Shown here: piece after piece, positions 20,227 to 28,749 of the stretch
How the letters are laid out: the number at the start of each line of letters is the position of its first letter
How positions within the stretch are numbered: the stretch's first letter is position 1
Made by a program: the position numbers and the translations under genes
Origin: Aurantimonas endophytica
Lineage (GTDB): Bacteria > Pseudomonadota > Alphaproteobacteria > Rhizobiales > Rhizobiaceae
Direction: 5' to 3'
Length of the DNA stretch: 64,000 nucleotides
Assembly: GCF_014196845.1 (NCBI RefSeq)
Contig: NZ_JACIEM010000005.1
Location: 186,001-250,000, forward strand
Notes under the pieces: model-generated
What the model was told of the DNA's origin: nothing
What the model saw: the letters and a program-made list of their open reading frames with translations, nothing else
Databases searched by the model: none

Positions 20227-21923
20227 TCGATCGTCTCCAGCGCTCGGCCTCGCGTCTCAGGAAGAAAAACGGCCCCGATCAGGAACGACAGGGCGAGGAT
20301 CGTAGCCGAGTACCAAAGGCCAGCATAGAGATTGCCGGTCGCGGTAAAAGATGCAAACGCGATCGCCGGCAGGAATCCCCCGAACCAGCCGCCGATGTTG
20401 TAGAGGAGCGAGATGGCCGTGTTGCGGATGCGGGTGGGGAACATCTCGATCACCCAGGCAGCCAAGGGGGCGGATGCCAGCGCGACGAAAAAGTTGAGGA
20501 AGGCAAGGAGGCCGATCAGGACCGGGACATTCGTCTTTGTCGGATCGGCGCGCAGCGGGTAACCCGCCTCCGCCAGTGCTGCCGAAACCTGCGAGTCGAA
20601 CGTCTTAGCCTGCTCCTTGAACGCGGCATCGTCGAGCGTGCGGCCGTCGAGGGCGACAATGGAGGTCGAGCCGATGTCCACGCGGCCGGGCGTCCCCGGC
20701 TCCCCGTCCCGATCCGTATAGGGCAGGCCGACCTTGGCAACAGCGCGGCGCGCCACGTCGCAAGAGGTTCGGAACTGGGCCAAGCCAATCGGGTCAAACT
20801 GACGACTGCATTCGGCAGAATCTGTGATCACCGTGATCGGACTGTCAGCGACAGCCTGCTCGAGGTCCGGATTGGCATAGTGGGTGACGGCCTGGAAAAC
20901 GGGATAGGCTGCCAGCGTCGTGCCAAGGAAGCCAAGGAGCACGACAGGCTTGCGGCCAACCCGGTCGGAAAGCCAGCCAGCCAATATCATGAAGCCGACC
21001 AAGAGCACGCTGTAGCCGAGGATCGTGTAATGGAGCAGGAACGGGTCGATCTTCAGATTCAGCATCAGCATGTAGATCGGATAGGCGCCAGTTGCGGTGG
21101 CGATCGACTGGCCGGCGATCGCGCCAAAAAGGACAAGAATGGACACCCGCAGATAGCGCCAGCGGCCGAACGCCTCCCGCACCGGCGCCTTTGATGTCTG
21201 GCCCGTCCGCTTCATTTCCAGAAACAGTGGCGATTCATGCAGTCGGAGGCGGATGTAGACCGAAATCAACATCAGCATGGCCGAAAGCAGGAACGGGATA
21301 CGCCAACCCCAGCTCTCGAAGGCCTCTTGTCCGAGGAGGAACCCGCACGCGAGCACGACAAGGATTGCGAGGACTAATCCGCAGGCCATCGTTGTGGCTA
21401 CCGCGCTGGTTGTGAGGCCACGACGACCTGCTGGGGAGTGTTCGGCGATATAAGTGACCGCGCCGCCGAACTCACCGCCGAATGCGAGGCCCTGCAGGAC
21501 GCGAAAAGCCATCAGGAGCGCGGGGGAGGCGACGCCGATTGCCGCGTAGCTGGGCAGAAGACCGATCGCGAAGGTGGAAACCCCCATGACGACGATGGTG
21601 ATGAGGAAGGTGTGCTTGCGTCCGATGAGGTCGCCGAGGCGGCCGAATACGAGACCGCCAAAGGGTCTGACGAGATACGTAATCGCCGCGGACAGAAGCG
21701 TGAAGATATAGGCATAGGCTGGGTCAAGACCGGAAAAGAACTGCGCAGCGATGATGGCCGCGAGGGGCCCATACAGTACGAGGTCATAGGACTCGAAGAT
21801 CGCGCCAAGGGATGAGGCAACCACGACCCGGCGAAGTTCGCCCCGATCGGTCGGCGGTGCGGCAGCGCTAGCAGCCGGCGTTGCCGACTCCGTCCGGTGC
21901 AAAGCAATAGTGTCGTCTGTCAT
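20223..21923 (-). CDS. MFS transporter of the metabolite:proton symporter (MHS) type
   Basis: 566 residues from the ATG at 21923, which has GGAGG upstream. The N-terminus is cytoplasmic, then SSLGAIFESYDLVLYGPLAA and RPFGGLVFGRLGDLIGRKHT, the MHS signature, and a second copy DRVGRKPVV in the C-terminal half. Between the two halves' helices there is an extra ~115-residue hydrophilic loop (roughly residues 360-470) with two cysteines, probably periplasmic; similar inserts occur in a YhjE-like subgroup. It should move an organic acid, osmolyte or drug-like compound with protons. It sits between ArsR and the SRPBCC-PNPOx fusion and overlaps the latter by 4 bp. Confidence 0.92.
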   Translation of the reverse strand: MTDDTIALHRTESATPAASAAAPPTDRGELRRVVVASSLGAIFESYDLVLYGPLAAIIAAQFFSGLDPAYAYIFTLLSAAITYLVRPFGGLVFGRLGDLIGRKHTFLITIVVMGVSTFAIGLLPSYAAIGVASPALLMAFRVLQGLAFGGEFGGAVTYIAEHSPAGRRGLTTSAVATTMACGLVLAILVVLACGFLLGQEAFESWGWRIPFLLSAMLMLISVYIRLRLHESPLFLEMKRTGQTSKAPVREAFGRWRYLRVSILVLFGAIAGQSIATATGAYPIYMLMLNLKIDPFLLHYTILGYSVLLVGFMILAGWLSDRVGRKPVVLLGFLGTTLAAYPVFQAVTHYANPDLEQAVADSPITVITDSAECSRQFDPIGLAQFRTSCDVARRAVAKVGLPYTDRDGEPGTPGRVDIGSTSIVALDGRTLDDAAFKEQAKTFDSQVSAALAEAGYPLRADPTKTNVPVLIGLLAFLNFFVALASAPLAAWVIEMFPTRIRNTAISLLYNIGGWFGGFLPAIAFASFTATGNLYAGLWYSATILALSFLIGAVFLPETRGRALETIE

Positions 21924-21996
21924 GCTCTTGATCCTCCCTTGGCCTTCATTGCCGACCAAGCGGCAAGGGTTGCTGCGCCCGACGAACGACAGATGA

Positions 21997-22344
21997 TCAG
22001 TGCGGTCGCTCCTGCGATTTCATCTCCTCCAAGACGTCCTCCAGCGCGACGAGGCGCTCGTTCCAGAAGCGCTCGTAGGCGGCGAGCCAACGGCTCGCGG
22101 TCCTCAGGGCGACGGGATCGAGGCTGCAGACATGGTTGCGGCCGCGGACCTCGCGCCGGACCAGCCCCGCTCGCTCGAGCGCTTTGATATGTTTGGAGAC
22201 GGCCACAAACGAGATCGGGAAAGCCGGGACCATCTCTCCAATGCTGAGTTCGCTGACCGAGAGCATGGCGAGGATTTCCCGCCGAGTGGGATCGGCAAGA
22301 GCGTGGAAGATAGCATCGAGTCCGCCGTCGAATGATTTAACCAT
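21997..22344 (-). CDS. ArsR-family transcriptional repressor
   Basis: 115 residues. A winged helix with ALADPTRREILAMLSVSE at the front and the recognition region VAVSKHIKALERAGLVRREV; no metal-binding ELCVCDL motif, so it belongs to the AHSA1-associated, non-metal group. It is the first gene of an operon with the MFS transporter (73 bp apart) and the SRPBCC-PNPOx fusion. A perfect palindrome covers its start codon and no Shine-Dalgarno precedes the ATG, so it is probably leaderless and autoregulated (see the promoter entry). Confidence 0.92.
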   Translation of the reverse strand: MVKSFDGGLDAIFHALADPTRREILAMLSVSELSIGEMVPAFPISFVAVSKHIKALERAGLVRREVRGRNHVCSLDPVALRTASRWLAAYERFWNERLVALEDVLEEMKSQERPH

Positions 22345-22379
22345 CTGGTTAAATGAGGATAGAGAGGCAATCTTGTCAA
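22335..22379 (-). promoter_or_regulatory. Promoter and palindromic operator of the arsR operon, probably leaderless
   Basis: On the minus strand a perfect -35 TTGACA (22379-22374) is followed after 17 bp by TCATTT (22356-22351); transcription would then begin at or next to the A of the ATG (22344). A perfect palindrome, ATTTAACCA-TC-TGGTTAAAT with 9-bp arms (22335-22354), covers the -10 and the start codon, which is where an ArsR dimer would block initiation. Confidence 0.7.
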
Positions 22380-22460
22380 GCAGACAGTTGCCACGTTTGG
22401 CGAATGTGCCGAAGTCGGCTCCTTCTCGACGCGGGCGATGCTGCGTGCTCTCATTCCGGG

Positions 22461-23122
22461 ATGTGCAACCTCTACTCCATCACCAAAGGCCAGGCGGCGA
22501 TCCATGAGTTCACCCGCGCGATGCGGGACCGGACCGGTAACTTGTCGCCGCTGCCGAGTGTCTTCCCCGACACGACGGCGCCGATCGTTCGGAACGGCAA
22601 AGACGGCGTGCGTGAGCTGACGATGGCGGGCTAGGTATGCCGTCGCCGAAGTTCGCGCTCGAGGGCAAGAAGAGCGATCCCGGCGTGACGAACATCCGGC
22701 GGACCAACAGCCCGCACTGGCGGCGCTGGCTGGGGCCTGCCAACCGCTGCGTCGTCCGCTGACGTCGTTCTGCGAGTACGACACGATCGACGGCAAGAAG
22801 GTGTCGACCTGGTATCGCCCGGGACGAGAGCCGACCCCTGATGGTATTCGCCGGCATCTGGACGAACTGGACCAGCGTGCGGAAGGTGAAGGAGGGGGAG
22901 GTCAACGCCGACCTCTACGGCTTCCTCACCTGCGAGCCGAACGCGGTTGTCGGTCCGATCCACCCGAAGGCGATGCCGGTGATCCTTCCAGAGCCGGACG
23001 GGACCGACGTTGGGATGCGGGCGGACTGGGAGGAGGCGTCGGCGCTACAGCGGCCGCTGCCGGACGATGTGCTGCGGATCGTGGCGCGCGGGGAGCGGAA
23101 GGACGGGGAGGCAGCGATCTAA
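22461..23122 (+). pseudogene. SRAP (YedK/HMCES-like) gene, copy 1, frameshifted
   Basis: SRAP proteins covalently cap abasic sites in single-stranded DNA through Cys2. Here the ATG-TGC start and MCNLYSITKGQAAIHEF are present, but the frame breaks at least three times compared with copy 2 at 45.6 kb. A one-base loss after GVRELTMA creates a TAG; one base is lost near RCVV before PLTSFCEYD; one base is inserted in the WYRP region. The pieces [32 protein letters not shown] and [20 protein letters not shown] to [10 protein letters not shown] restore a whole SRAP domain of about 215 residues when joined. Non-functional as read. Confidence 0.88.
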
Positions 23123-23307
23123 CGCGGTGCCGAACGCATGGCAGTAATTCGCAGCTCGTTGCTCAGCATCTCGGCCATCTCCGCAGCCATACGAAGACCG
23201 AGCTTCTCAGTCTCGGTGCGAAGATAGTCACTTACGGCGACGAGAGCACCGAGGTCGGTCGAACGGTTCGTCGCGGGAAAAATCGGTCTATCGGTTTTCG
23301 TCACCAT
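23119..23307 (-). CDS. Small hypothetical protein
   Basis: 62 residues from the ATG at 23307 ([20 protein letters not shown]); a TTG four codons upstream is also possible. The sequence is predicted helical in its second half ([20 protein letters not shown]) and has coding-like composition, but I do not recognise a family. It converges on the end of the SRAP pseudogene, overlapping it by 4 bp. No strong ribosome binding site is visible. Confidence 0.45.
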   Translation of the reverse strand: MVTKTDRPIFPATNRSTDLGALVAVSDYLRTETEKLGLRMAAEMAEMLSNELRITAMRSAPR

Positions 23308-23319
23308 GAGCTTCACCAA

Positions 23320-23767
23320 GAAGTAGATCCGCGCGCATCTTCCCCTATTGCGCCATGGGAGGGGCTGGCTCGCAAGTGATGCGCGTCACGGGTCGAGATA
23401 CCCCCTACCTGTGTACGACATGTGACGATACCGGACTGCTGCGCGATCCGGCGCACGACACCGTTGCAGTCGCGGCGACGCGTGGAGGTCGGGCGTTGAT
23501 GAAAGCTGCATCGACGAACAAAGTATTCTCAAACGATGTTGCTTTCGAGTGGCAATCAGGCGACCAAGCGAAGGCGGACCAACTCGCGTGCCGGCAAAGC
23601 AACATCACGGACCTGGGTTGACCTATGGTCAGCGGTGGCGTGTATAGTTCAGTGGGCAGCAGTCAGGTCATCTACTCGCGCGAGGAGAAAGGGATGCCTC
23701 GGCTGTGGTTGGTTGAAACTCGTGCGGCAGGGACACGAGGTAGCCGAAGGTGGTTAGAGGAGGAGAT
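23320..23767. other. Region without a supported gene, before the response regulator
   Basis: About 450 bp of low coding quality in all frames. The last ~100 bp should carry the promoter of the response-regulator gene, whose AGGAGG lies at 23757-23764. Nothing else is recognisable. Confidence 0.4.
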
Positions 23768-24418
23768 GTGGCGCCGACGTCGATAGCTTTCATTGATGAT
23801 CACCCGATCCTGCGCCAAGGGTTGATCGAAATTTTCGATGCATATGATGAATACGTCGTGGTGGGAGGCGGCTCGTGCGCCGCAGACGCTGTATGTATCG
23901 CCGAGCAGCAGTCGCCGGAGGTCATGATTATTGACCTGCTGATGCCCGGCGATGCGCTTGAAGCCATTGCCCGGATCAGAATGAAATCGCCGTCAATGGT
24001 GATCATAGCCTTTAGCGCCTCGGACCGGGTTGATCATGCCATCAACTCGCTCGAGGCCGGCGCAAATGGATACGTTCTGAAAGGCAGCACGGCAGCCGAT
24101 CTCCGAGAAGCCATTGTCAGTGCAATGCAAGGCGCGACATTTGTCACGCCAAGTCTTGCCAGTAAAATGATCACCGCGCTTCGAACGCCTCCTTCCAGGA
24201 GTGCCGGTGGAGCGCGTCTAAGTGTTCGGGAGGATCAGGTCGTTCGTCTGCTCATGAAGGGCTTTTCGAATAAGACCATCGCCAATGAACTGCAAGTCAG
24301 CGAGAAGACGGTAAAGCATTATATGACATTGCTGATGCAGAAGCTCGATGCACGTAACCGGGTCGAGGTGGTGCTTGCGGTGCAGAAACTCGAACAAAAG
24401 TATTCGGACCGCAATTAG
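23768..24418 (+). CDS. NarL/FixJ-type response regulator
   Basis: 216 residues from the GTG at 23768, which is preceded by AGGAGG; an upstream GTG would bury that site inside the coding region. The receiver domain (~1-120) has the acidic pair in FIDDHP, the phospho-acceptor Asp in VMIIDLLMPG, and the conserved Lys in GYVLKGS. The C-terminal LuxR-type helix-turn-helix (~150-212) reads LSVREDQVVRLLMKGFSNKT then IANELQVSEKTVKHYM. No histidine kinase lies next to it, so its partner is elsewhere. It converges with a solitary LuxR-type HTH protein only 14 bp away. Confidence 0.93.
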   Translation: MAPTSIAFIDDHPILRQGLIEIFDAYDEYVVVGGGSCAADAVCIAEQQSPEVMIIDLLMPGDALEAIARIRMKSPSMVIIAFSASDRVDHAINSLEAGANGYVLKGSTAADLREAIVSAMQGATFVTPSLASKMITALRTPPSRSAGGARLSVREDQVVRLLMKGFSNKTIANELQVSEKTVKHYMTLLMQKLDARNRVEVVLAVQKLEQKYSDRN

Positions 24419-24432
24419 GCGAGGCGGGGCTG

Positions 24433-24681
24433 CTATTCGATTAGTTGCGAACGAATGCCGATAGCGACAGCATGCGTTAGCGTAACTCCTCCAAGTTTCT
24501 GACGCGCTTGATCGAGAACGTCCTCAACTTCACTTGGAGTGATGCTGAGCAGACTAGCCATTTCGGTCACCGAAACGCCATCTGCTGTCAGCTGCAGGCA
24601 CGTAGCATAGTCAGCTGCTGCCGATCCGGATGCCTCTGGAGACGGCCGCGAACGGCCTAGAGATGACAACTGGTTTGGCAT
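24433..24681 (-). CDS. Solitary LuxR-type helix-turn-helix small protein
   Basis: 82 residues from the ATG at 24681, chosen because GGGAGG stands just upstream; an ATG six codons earlier lies inside that site. After a flexible, Ser-rich N-terminus, residues ~33-80 form an HTH like the C-terminal domain of LuxR or sigma-4: LTADGVSVTEMASLLSITPS, EVEDVLDQARQKLGGVT, HAVAIGIRSQLIE. There is no receiver or ligand domain. It converges on the response regulator and could compete for its targets or modify another regulator; that is inference. Confidence 0.72.
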   Translation of the reverse strand: MPNQLSSLGRSRPSPEASGSAAADYATCLQLTADGVSVTEMASLLSITPSEVEDVLDQARQKLGGVTLTHAVAIGIRSQLIE

Positions 24682-24827
24682 AGTGCCTCCCTTTAGCAAA
24701 TTATCGGCCTCGCCCTACAACTGCCTTTAGGCACAATGCCGCACTCGTCAAGGTCACGGCAGCGAGCATTTTCTTTTCAACAGTCCGCGAGCCTTAGGAT
24801 GAGGCGCGCCAGTCCAGATCCGTCGCG

Positions 24828-24969
24828 GTGTGACTTTGGCTGAGCCGGTGAGATGGACGTGTGGATGGGGGATTGGGCGGGGGCGTCGGTGCTGCAGCGG
24901 CCGCTGCCGGACGATGTTATGCGGATCGTGGCGCGGGGTGAGCGAAAGGATGGGGAGGTGGTGGCTTAG
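24828..24969 (+). pseudogene. SRAP C-terminal remnant, copy 3
   Basis: The DNA from here to the TAG at 24967-24969 is closely similar to the end of the SRAP copies at 23.0 and 46.1 kb. It reads [20 protein letters not shown] then KDGEVVA. One base is missing upstream compared with copy 2, and nothing of the N-terminal two thirds is present. Confidence 0.8.
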
Positions 24970-25006
24970 GACGGAGGTTTCTGGCAGGCCGCAGTCGCTG
25001 CGATGG

Positions 25007-25969
25007 CTACAGGCGGGAGGTCAAGAAATGCTCTTCCTCCCCGAGCATCGGGTAGACGGAATCGTCCGTCGGCCGCAGCGAGAGGTCGACCAGGCGCCAG
25101 TCCATCTCCTCCAGCGTTACGAGCATCTCAGCGGTCACCCGACCGGCGTCCGGCCCCACGATCTCGCCGGTGACAAAGCGGCCGGTTGTACGCAAATGCG
25201 GCTGAACGCGCAGTCCCCACAGATCGAGTTGAGCGGTGAGGGTGTCGACGACGGGCGCCAAGTCGGGCGCGTCGATCCTGCGTGGTGCGCCATCGGCCAG
25301 TTCGACGGTGGAAATGCGCAGAGCTCGCAGGCCGTCCCGCGGGACGTCGAATGAAATGATCAGTGCCGCAACCGCGTCCGCCCACCAGAAGCCTAGGCTC
25401 ACGCCGACGATGCCCCCGATCGCGGCCGCGCCCGTCATCCAGTCCGCCTTGTTCATGTCGGCGTCGGTGTGCAGTGTCTTGTCCTGCAACTGCTTCGCCA
25501 GCGGCAGCTTCATCCGGCCGAGGATCACCGGAGGCACACAGCTGTAAATTAGCGCCGCGATCATCAGCCAACCGAGCCAGATCTCCTCGCCGAAAATGGC
25601 GACCGAGCCGGTCGTCGGATGTTCGGCCGTCACCAGTTTCAATGCGGATTCTGCAAGGAGCACGGCGCCGAGCACCGTAAGCGCAACGGCACTGGCCAAG
25701 AACGCGATCGAGTTGAAGCGCTGCAGCCCGTAGGGAAAGCGCCGGCTCGGCGTGCGCCGCGAGAACTTCTCGGCGATCAGGAAAGCCGCGGGCGGCAGAA
25801 GGCTCAGAATGTCCTCGATCCACGCCGTCCGCATCGCCTGCGACGAGCCGAGCACGACAGCGAGGAGCGCAATGATCGAGGCCATCCAAGCCAGCGTCCA
25901 CCATTCCAAGCGGATCGCCCGGTGCAAGGCCTTCCGCTGTTCGTCAGGCAGGCGTTCGTGCGGCCTCAT
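25007..25969 (-). CDS. Cation diffusion facilitator (CDF)-like transporter
   Basis: 320 residues from the ATG at 25969, fixed by its 4-bp overlap (ATGA) with the lipoprotein gene upstream. Membrane helices are visible at about residues 25-45 (LAWMASIIALLAVVLGSS), 50-65, 90-115, 125-150 and 175-210. The helix pair with IEDILSLLPPAAFLIAEKF and HTDADMNKADWMTGAAAIGG carries the acidic/histidine residues expected for divalent metal binding, though they are not a textbook HxxxD pair. The C-terminal ~90 residues form a cytoplasmic domain. CDF proteins export zinc, iron, manganese or cobalt against protons; the metal here is not evident. Confidence 0.8.
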   Translation of the reverse strand: MRPHERLPDEQRKALHRAIRLEWWTLAWMASIIALLAVVLGSSQAMRTAWIEDILSLLPPAAFLIAEKFSRRTPSRRFPYGLQRFNSIAFLASAVALTVLGAVLLAESALKLVTAEHPTTGSVAIFGEEIWLGWLMIAALIYSCVPPVILGRMKLPLAKQLQDKTLHTDADMNKADWMTGAAAIGGIVGVSLGFWWADAVAALIISFDVPRDGLRALRISTVELADGAPRRIDAPDLAPVVDTLTAQLDLWGLRVQPHLRTTGRFVTGEIVGPDAGRVTAEMLVTLEEMDWRLVDLSLRPTDDSVYPMLGEEEHFLTSRL

Positions 25970-26469
25970 CGGTCCGACTGTGCCTTGCGAACGACCCGGT
26001 TGACCTCGAGCAGCCAGCGGTTCTCCCCGAGTGGCAAGGCGAAGACTCGATCTTCCGTGTCCCCAGCCAATTCCATTGTGCCAATCGATGTGCTCAGCGC
26101 CGCGTGGCTCGACCATGGGGTGGATGCCGCGATGCCGCCGATAGCCAGATCGACGTCTCCCGACTCCAGTGCAGCAAAAATGCTCTCGCCCGTGCCGCGG
26201 ATCCATACGGGCTTGGGGTCCAATGCACGGGCAACTGCCAGAGCGAGGGTGGCCTCCTCGCCCTGCGCAGCCTGGTCGGGGAGGGCGGCATAGGGGGAGC
26301 CTTCAATGACCCCCACGACGAGATTGCCGCCGCGAACCCTCTCCGTCGTGCCCTCCGGATCGCGCGGCAGATCACATGCTGCAAAGCTCGCGAGAATCCC
26401 CAAGGCGAGTAAGGACCGTGCAACGCGGATAACGGCCCCAGCGCGCACTTGAAGAATGATCGAAAACAT
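25966..26469 (-). CDS. Lipoprotein with a partial periplasmic substrate-binding domain
   Basis: 167 residues. A signal peptide ends in a lipobox-like LASFAAC, so Cys32 or its neighbour is probably lipidated. The remainder resembles the first lobe of an SBP_bac_3 amino-acid-binding fold: NLVVGVIEGSPYAAL, then ALAVARALDPKPVWI and AALESGDVDLAIGGIAAS. Normal members are 240-280 residues, so most of the second lobe is missing. The gene overlaps the CDF transporter by 4 bp, an odd pairing since CDF proteins do not use binding proteins. It may act as a periplasmic sensor or metal-handling partner. Confidence 0.75.
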   Translation of the reverse strand: MFSIILQVRAGAVIRVARSLLALGILASFAACDLPRDPEGTTERVRGGNLVVGVIEGSPYAALPDQAAQGEEATLALAVARALDPKPVWIRGTGESIFAALESGDVDLAIGGIAASTPWSSHAALSTSIGTMELAGDTEDRVFALPLGENRWLLEVNRVVRKAQSDR

Positions 26470-26489
26470 AGCGTGATGCCGTCACCCAT

Positions 26490-26863
26490 TAGGCCATCTG
26501 GCCTGTGCTCATGGCCAAGCAGGACATAGGAAGAGCAGGAAGAATAGCTTTGGTCCAGTGGCGTAGCCGGATCTGTCTCGATCGGAGGCTACAGGCCCAG
26601 CACCCTGTCGCCTTGGCCTGCTGATGCGAGTAGCCTGACTGGCGCTCGATGTCGCGCATGACGCTGTTCCAGTAGCGGGGCGGTGTTGATGAACACCTCA
26701 TCGACCCGCCGCGCCAGCGCTGCCCATCATCGGGTGGCGGTCTTTCCTGGGTTTACAGGGCGGCGATGGCCTCGAAGAGTGTCGGACCGATACGACGATG
26801 GTCCTGATCGCGCCCCGCCGCGAGGAGCGTCACGAACAGGACGAGAAGCAGGCGTCGGATCAT
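26490..26863 (-). pseudogene. Degenerate copy of the EIERQTGY-type small protein family
   Basis: The minus strand opens with MIRRLLLVLF (ATG at 26863), as in the intact paralogue at 46.7 kb (MIRRLLARLF), but runs into a stop after about 36 residues. The family's C-terminal signature returns in another frame at ~26690-26620 as RYWNSVMRDIERQSGYSHQ. The middle is scrambled, so this is a broken paralogue. Confidence 0.6.
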
Positions 26864-27026
26864 GGCTAAGCGATCGAACGAAGCATCGATCCTAGGTGGC
26901 TGTAGCAAAGAGAGGACAAGCTTGCCCGATGGGAGCTGTTCGACCGCGGCGGGCTGGTGCTTCCATCCAGCGAGGAGATCGGAGGCAGAGGCATGCTACT
27001 CATAATGTTTAACCTGGGAGACTTCG

Positions 27027-27410
27027 GTGCCGAAGCTGATTTTGGTTGTTGCCGCCCTCTACCTCTTCGCGGTTGGCATGGGGTTGACCATCTTCCCCCT
27101 GGAGTTCGGCACCGGAGCAGTGCCGGCCGATGCACCTCCCGAACTCGTCGCACTGCTAAGGCTTCTGGGAGGGCCGTTTCTGGGTATCGCGGCGCTCAAC
27201 TGGCTCTTCCGAGACTGCCCGTCGTCGCGGGAGCGCGGCTACGTCCTTGTGGCAAACCTCGTCGGGTTCGGGGCTGTGGCGGCAAACGACCTATGGGGTG
27301 TCGTGTCAGGAGACGCTCGTGAGATCGCAAAGGTTTTCCTGGTCATCCACCTTCTCTTTGCCGCGGCATTTTTGATGACGGTGAGACAGGGGCAAGCAAG
27401 CGGACGCTAG
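27027..27410 (+). CDS. Small integral membrane protein, four helices
   Basis: 127 residues from a GTG with GGAG upstream. Four hydrophobic segments are visible: LILVVAALYLFAVGMGLTIF, ELVALLRLLGGPFLGIAALN, GYVLVANLVGFGAVAANDLW and VFLVIHLLFAAAFLMTV. The pattern resembles DUF4345-like or DoxX-like small membrane proteins, but I cannot assign a family firmly. It stands alone between two decayed stretches. Confidence 0.72.
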   Translation: MPKLILVVAALYLFAVGMGLTIFPLEFGTGAVPADAPPELVALLRLLGGPFLGIAALNWLFRDCPSSRERGYVLVANLVGFGAVAANDLWGVVSGDAREIAKVFLVIHLLFAAAFLMTVRQGQASGR

Positions 27411-27769
27411 CCGCCCGTCGGCCTTTAACGACAAGATTGGAAGCGAGGTCAACCCGAATTGGCAGTCAGCGGTTCGGTAGATCTTCCGGCGAAGCTACTA
27501 CCATACGACAAAATTCATCATGTGCCGGCCGAACCAGGTAGTCGCGCGCGATTGCGCGAAGCTGGCGGAAGGGGCGGATGACGTACTGCAGATGTCCCGC
27601 ATGCTTGGCAGGGATCGACACCTCTGCAGCCATTCGGAGGGGGTGCAGGATCGTCGCGTGGGCATGAACCGGATCTAGTCCGGCAGCCGCTTTTGGCCAA
27701 GCCGCTGAAGGTTAAGCGAGTGGCATTGCGGGAAATCCTCCCTTCGCCCTCTGACTGCCGGGGGACCCT
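27411..27769. other. Gene-free stretch after the membrane protein
   Basis: About 360 bp without a convincing reading frame, repeat or RNA gene on either strand. Composition does not look coding. Confidence 0.4.
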
Positions 27770-27949
27770 TCACTCGACCCAGGAAGCTTCCAGCCCACCA
27801 CCGTCAGCGCCGGGAGCAAGAGATATATCGGGGTGCGGTCCGACTACAAGGTAAGCCGCCATGGTCGCCAAAATACAGACGGAGAAGGCCATGAATGCCA
27901 GCGCCCCTGCAATCATGCTGACAACCCGGGGAGTCCTCTTCTGACCCAT
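27770..27949 (-). CDS. Small single-span membrane protein
   Basis: 59 residues (ATG at 27949, TGA at 27770-27772), with GGAG eight bases upstream. After a basic start (MGQKRTPRVV) comes one hydrophobic helix (MIAGALAFMAFSVCILATMA) and a short tail with HPDIS and EASWVE. Length, a good ribosome binding site and the topology support a real gene. I do not recognise the family. Confidence 0.6.
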   Translation of the reverse strand: MGQKRTPRVVSMIAGALAFMAFSVCILATMAAYLVVGPHPDISLAPGADGGGLEASWVE

Positions 27950-28427
27950 CCTGCAGTCTCCAATTCATGTGGCAGGCATGTTCATGTCGAGCGGCAACAT
28001 CTTCTTCATGTGCGCCTCATCGTAGATCCCAAACTCGCTGGTTCTTCGAGGAGTAGTCCACACCCGAACCGAACAGCTTCGGAACGCGCCGTTTAGCTGA
28101 TGTTCAGCTTGGCGGCCGGTGGGTGTGGTGAGTCAGCGGTTTCGGCCAGCCCTTGGTTCTGTGCGTCCAGCGAGTAGCGCCCGGAAGCTGCTTGGCAGCG
28201 GATAATCCAGGGATTGACGACGAGAAGGCGGTGGAGAGATGTGGGGTAGTACGGCAGAGCTTTGCCCCTGATACTTGACGAGGATCCCAGTCGCACCCAG
28301 CCCGCCAGCTCCGGACCGTCATCAAGCTCGCCCTCGCCGCAGTGCCGCCAGAGACGCGGCAGCGCACTGCGCACAGAAGCGGCCGCGTCCGTCCTGGCAG
28401 GATCAGGACATCGCTCGGGAAAAGATG
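27950..28427. other. Decayed region before DUF1153 gene
   Basis: No intact gene is seen. All frames are either short or of poor coding quality. The right-hand edge leads into two gene tails described separately at 28428-28573. Confidence 0.4.
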
Positions 28428-28523
28428 GCGGAGGCGATCGCCGCGGCAGTGGAACGGCACTTGGTGATAGCCGATCAGCCGCTCGCCCGTAGTCTCGCTA
28501 CGGTGCCGACGACCCCAGCGTGA
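28428..28523 (+). pseudogene. Remnant of a small protein tail, paralogous to 58.1 kb
   Basis: The frame reading MAEAIAAAVERHLVIADQPL then ARSLATVPTTPA and a stop matches, residue by residue in pattern, the tail EIAVAAERHFAVAEHPFGRA then LASAPTTPS at 58141-58253. No start or N-terminal part can be recognised. Confidence 0.5.
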
Positions 28524-28526
28524 TAA

Positions 28527-28573
28527 CAACGTGCTGCGGATCGTAGCCCGAGGAGAGCGAAAGGCCGAGGCCT
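28527..28573 (+). pseudogene. SRAP C-terminal remnant, copy 4
   Basis: A short piece reading [14 protein letters not shown] that matches the last residues of the SRAP copies. Only about 47 bp is recognisable. Confidence 0.6.
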
Positions 28574-28749
28574 CTTTTGTTCCTGACTGCGCAATTTTGA
28601 GACGGAGTGAACGTGGGCGAGCGCTCTGACGACATTACAAAAGTAAGCACGGATACCTCTTTGGAGGGACGCTACAGTCCATGTCGGGCCGCAATAAAGC
28701 CTAAAACTAGTCGATAAATTTTACGGTCGACTTAGTCGCGGGGGCCCGC

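Noticed and set aside
20205-21194. Plus-strand frame opposite the MFS gene
   Set aside because: Shadow frame of a hydrophobic gene, seen as charged repeats; no homology recognised.
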